Shown: in pieces, positions 15,330 through 17,095 of the stretch
Numbering within the stretch: position 1 is the stretch's first letter
Layout of the letters: every line of letters begins with the position of its first letter
NCBI GenBank assembly: GCA_041635755.1
Contig: JBFKUL010000031.1
Span: forward strand, 1 to 17,095
Direction: 5' to 3'
Length of the DNA stretch: 17,095 nucleotides
DNA from: JBFKUL01 sp041635755
GTDB lineage: Bacteria; Pseudomonadota; Gammaproteobacteria; Burkholderiales; SG8-39
Made by a program: the position numbers and the translations under genes
Notes under the pieces: generated by a model
Database searches by the model: none
Told to the model about the DNA's origin: nothing
The model's input: only the letters and a program-made list of their open reading frames with translations

Positions 15330-15937
15330 ACATGCGCAAATCTGCGCAGCGCGGCTTCACGCTCATCGAGATGATGATCGGGCTGGTCATCATGGCGATC
15401 ATTCTCATGGTGGCGCTACCCGCGTTCACCATCTTTCTGCAGAATCAGCAGATCCGGAACGCCGCCGAGTCCACGCTTTCGGGGCTGAACCTCGCGCGCA
15501 CGGAGGCCGTGCGCCGCAACCAGCCGGTGCGCTTCCAGTTCGTGAGCGACCTGACGGCAGGCTGCGCGCTCGCGGCCAACTCGCTCGCCTGGGTGGTGAG
15601 CCTCGCCGACCCGACTGGCGCCTGCGACGTCGCACCCTCGGAAACAGTAGCGCCGCAGATCGTCCAGAAGCGTTCCGGCACCGAGGGTGTGCGCAACGCC
15701 GTGGTCGCCACCCTCGGCGGCACGACGGCCACCTTCAACGGCATCGGCATGCTCGCCGGTGCAGGCATCACCCAAGTGGACTTCACCAACTCGACCGGCG
15801 TCTGCGAGCACGTCGACCCGGCAAACGGCACCATGCGCTGCCTGCGGATCCTGGTCTCGACCGGCGGCCAGGCGCGCATGTGCGATCCGAAAGTGGTCGC
15901 CCCGGTGCTGCCGGACGTCGACCCGCGGGCCTGCTGA
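15323..15937 (+). CDS. fimT: Type IV pilus minor pilin, FimT/FimU-GspH family
   Basis: Pseudopilin of the FimT/FimU/GspH family, thought to sit in the priming complex at the pilus tip; FimT members can also bind DNA during natural transformation. Prepilin cleavage after Gly in SAQRG, before FTLIEMMIGL, with Glu at mature position 5. The GspH hallmark LSGLNLARTEAVRRNQPV follows the helix. Several Cys residues are present in the globular part. Two starts give the same mature protein: GTG at 15323, with AAGGG six bases upstream and overlapping pilE, or ATG at 15332, 15 bases from that site. I kept the GTG because of the spacing. The 204-residue length is normal. Whether it is FimT or FimU cannot be settled by eye; position next to pilV points to FimU. 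Confidence 0.88.
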   Translation: MLNMRKSAQRGFTLIEMMIGLVIMAIILMVALPAFTIFLQNQQIRNAAESTLSGLNLARTEAVRRNQPVRFQFVSDLTAGCALAANSLAWVVSLADPTGACDVAPSETVAPQIVQKRSGTEGVRNAVVATLGGTTATFNGIGMLAGAGITQVDFTNSTGVCEHVDPANGTMRCLRILVSTGGQARMCDPKVVAPVLPDVDPRAC

Positions 15938-15948
15938 GGAGGAACGCC

Positions 15949-16374
15949 ATGAGACCCCGCGCACGCAACAAGCAAGAGGGCGTCATGCTGCTCGAGGCGC
16001 TGATCGGGATCCTGATCTTCTCGATCGGCATCCTCGCCATGCTCGGCATGCAGGCGATCGGCATGCGCGCCACCATCGACGCCAAGTACCGCTCCGAGGC
16101 GAGCTATCTCGCCAACCAGGTGATCGGCCAGATGTGGGTCGATCGCACCAACCTGCCCAACTATGCGACGACCGGCCCGGCCTACGCGCCGCGCGACGCA
16201 TGGGTCGCGCGGGTCGATGCGACGCTGCCGCGCAACGTCGCGAATCTCGCCACCACGACGCCGATCATCGCCGTCGCCGGCCAGCAGGTCACCATCACCG
16301 TGCGCTGGATGCGCCAAGGCGATGATGCCGTGAGCCAGCACGTGGCGATCGCGCAGATCGTCGGACCCTCCTGA
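15949..16374 (+). CDS. pilV: Type IV pilus minor pilin PilV
   Basis: Minor pilin of 141 residues, part of the FimU-PilV-PilW-PilX tip/priming set. Cleavage after Gly11 (MRPRARNKQEG), before VMLLEALIGILIFSIGILAM, with Glu at mature position 5 and the typical MLGMQAIGMRAT continuation. ASYLANQVIGQMW is also a PilV mark. The ATG at 15949 has AGGAGG (15937-15942) six bases upstream, overlapping the stop of the fimT gene; the frame is open upstream to 15880 but that part lies inside fimT and lacks homology. It is followed after eight bases by pilW. Mature Val rather than Phe or Met at position 1 is tolerated by prepilin peptidases. Confidence 0.9.
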   Translation: MRPRARNKQEGVMLLEALIGILIFSIGILAMLGMQAIGMRATIDAKYRSEASYLANQVIGQMWVDRTNLPNYATTGPAYAPRDAWVARVDATLPRNVANLATTTPIIAVAGQQVTITVRWMRQGDDAVSQHVAIAQIVGPS

Positions 16375-16382
16375 GGCGCGCC

Positions 16383-17095
16383 ATGAGAAACAACGTCATG
16401 AAGATCTATCAGCGCGGCATGAGCCTGGTCGAGATCCTGGTCGCGGTGGCGATCGGCCTGATCGGCATCCTGATCATTACCCAGGCCTACATCACCAGCG
16501 ACAACTTCAACCGCACTACGCTCGGCGAAGGCGGCGCGCAGACCAACGGCACGATCGCGCTCTTCACGCTCGAGCGCGAGCTGCGCATGGCGGGCTACGG
16601 CATCGCCAACTCGGCAGCTCTGGGCTGCGGCAACATCAACTATTACCGCGGCGGGCAGTATTCAGCGAATCTGGGCGGGCCGCTACCGAACATCCAGGTC
16701 GCACCGGTGGTGATCGCGACCACGCCCGGCGCGCCCGACCAGGTCACGGTGATGTATTCGAGCACCTCCGAAGCCATCGTGCCGACCACGCTCAGCAAGT
16801 CGATGCCGAATCCCTCGTCCATCCTGACGGTGGATGGCACGGCGGGCTTCGAGGTCCCGGACCTGGTCCTGATGGTCAACAAGAACCCGCCGCAGACCTG
16901 CACCCTGATGGAGGTCACGAGCGTGTCGGCGCCGAGCTCCAACATCCAGCACAACCCGGGCGGCCTCGGCTACAACCCGGCGGGCGGCGGTCTGTTCCCC
17001 GCCTACCAGAAGGACGACTTCCTGTTCAACCTCGGTGTCCCACGGGTGCGCAGCTACGCGATCGTCAACAACAACCTGCGGCTCACCGACATGGC
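16383..17095 (+). CDS. pilW: Type IV pilus minor pilin PilW (3' end outside window)
   Basis: Minor pilin PilW, 237 residues visible and open to the right edge; full proteins are usually about 300-380 residues. Cleavage after Gly12 (MRNNVMKIYQRG), before MSLVEILVAVAIGLIGILII, with Glu at mature position 5. LFTLERELRMAGYGI is a strong PilW mark. The globular part contains Cys at about 91 and further on in PPQTCTLMEV. The ATG at 16383 has GAGG six bases upstream, overlapping the pilV stop; ATG at 16398 is a weaker alternative. The order predicts pilX and pilY1 just beyond the window, which would complete the tip complex needed for pilus assembly, adhesion and twitching. Confidence 0.9.
   Translation, partial: MRNNVMKIYQRGMSLVEILVAVAIGLIGILIITQAYITSDNFNRTTLGEGGAQTNGTIALFTLERELRMAGYGIANSAALGCGNINYYRGGQYSANLGGPLPNIQVAPVVIATTPGAPDQVTVMYSSTSEAIVPTTLSKSMPNPSSILTVDGTAGFEVPDLVLMVNKNPPQTCTLMEVTSVSAPSSNIQHNPGGLGYNPAGGGLFPAYQKDDFLFNLGVPRVRSYAIVNNNLRLTDM

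Overview
The window is high-GC bacterial chromosome. It looks betaproteobacterial (Burkholderiales or Rhodocyclales type): the birA-coaX-SPOR gene order, the minor-pilin cluster and the dense, short-gapped operons all fit, but the species cannot be named from sequence alone. I find 15 protein genes and one tRNA gene. No insertion sequence, CRISPR array, prophage or rRNA was seen, and base composition looks even throughout.

Left part (1-3211, minus strand): ugpB-ugpA-ugpE, the binding protein and two permeases of a glycerol-3-phosphate ABC importer. ugpE runs off the left edge a few codons before its expected end; the ATPase gene ugpC, if present, lies beyond it. A stable GC hairpin sits between ugpB and ugpA.

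Middle-left (3484-11795): what looks like an amide/peptide uptake and cleavage cassette. An amidase-signature hydrolase (plus) converges on an M81/MlrC-like metallopeptidase (minus). Divergent from the latter is a Dpp/Opp-type importer: periplasmic binding protein, a strong terminator-like hairpin, two permeases, and one polypeptide carrying both ATPase domains. The cassette is inferred from gene order; its substrate is unknown.

Middle-right (11826-14198): birA (biotin ligase/repressor), coaX (type III pantothenate kinase) and a membrane-anchored SPOR-domain protein, tightly packed and probably one operon. A -10-like hexamer is placed so that birA could be transcribed without a leader.

Right part: a single-domain response regulator (minus) lies 38 bases downstream of a tRNA-Thr(CGU) gene (minus) that has a perfect -10 box, a GC-rich discriminator and a leader hairpin. 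Divergent from the tRNA is a type IV pilus minor-pilin cluster, pilE-fimT/fimU-pilV-pilW, with pilW cut by the right edge. All four have a prepilin cleavage site with Glu at mature position 5.

Most genes are well-known families. I saw no clearly new biological system. The points worth a second look are regulatory: the terminator hairpin that replaces the ribosome site of the peptide permease, the possibly leaderless birA, the tRNA-receiver arrangement, and the ugpB-ugpA hairpin.
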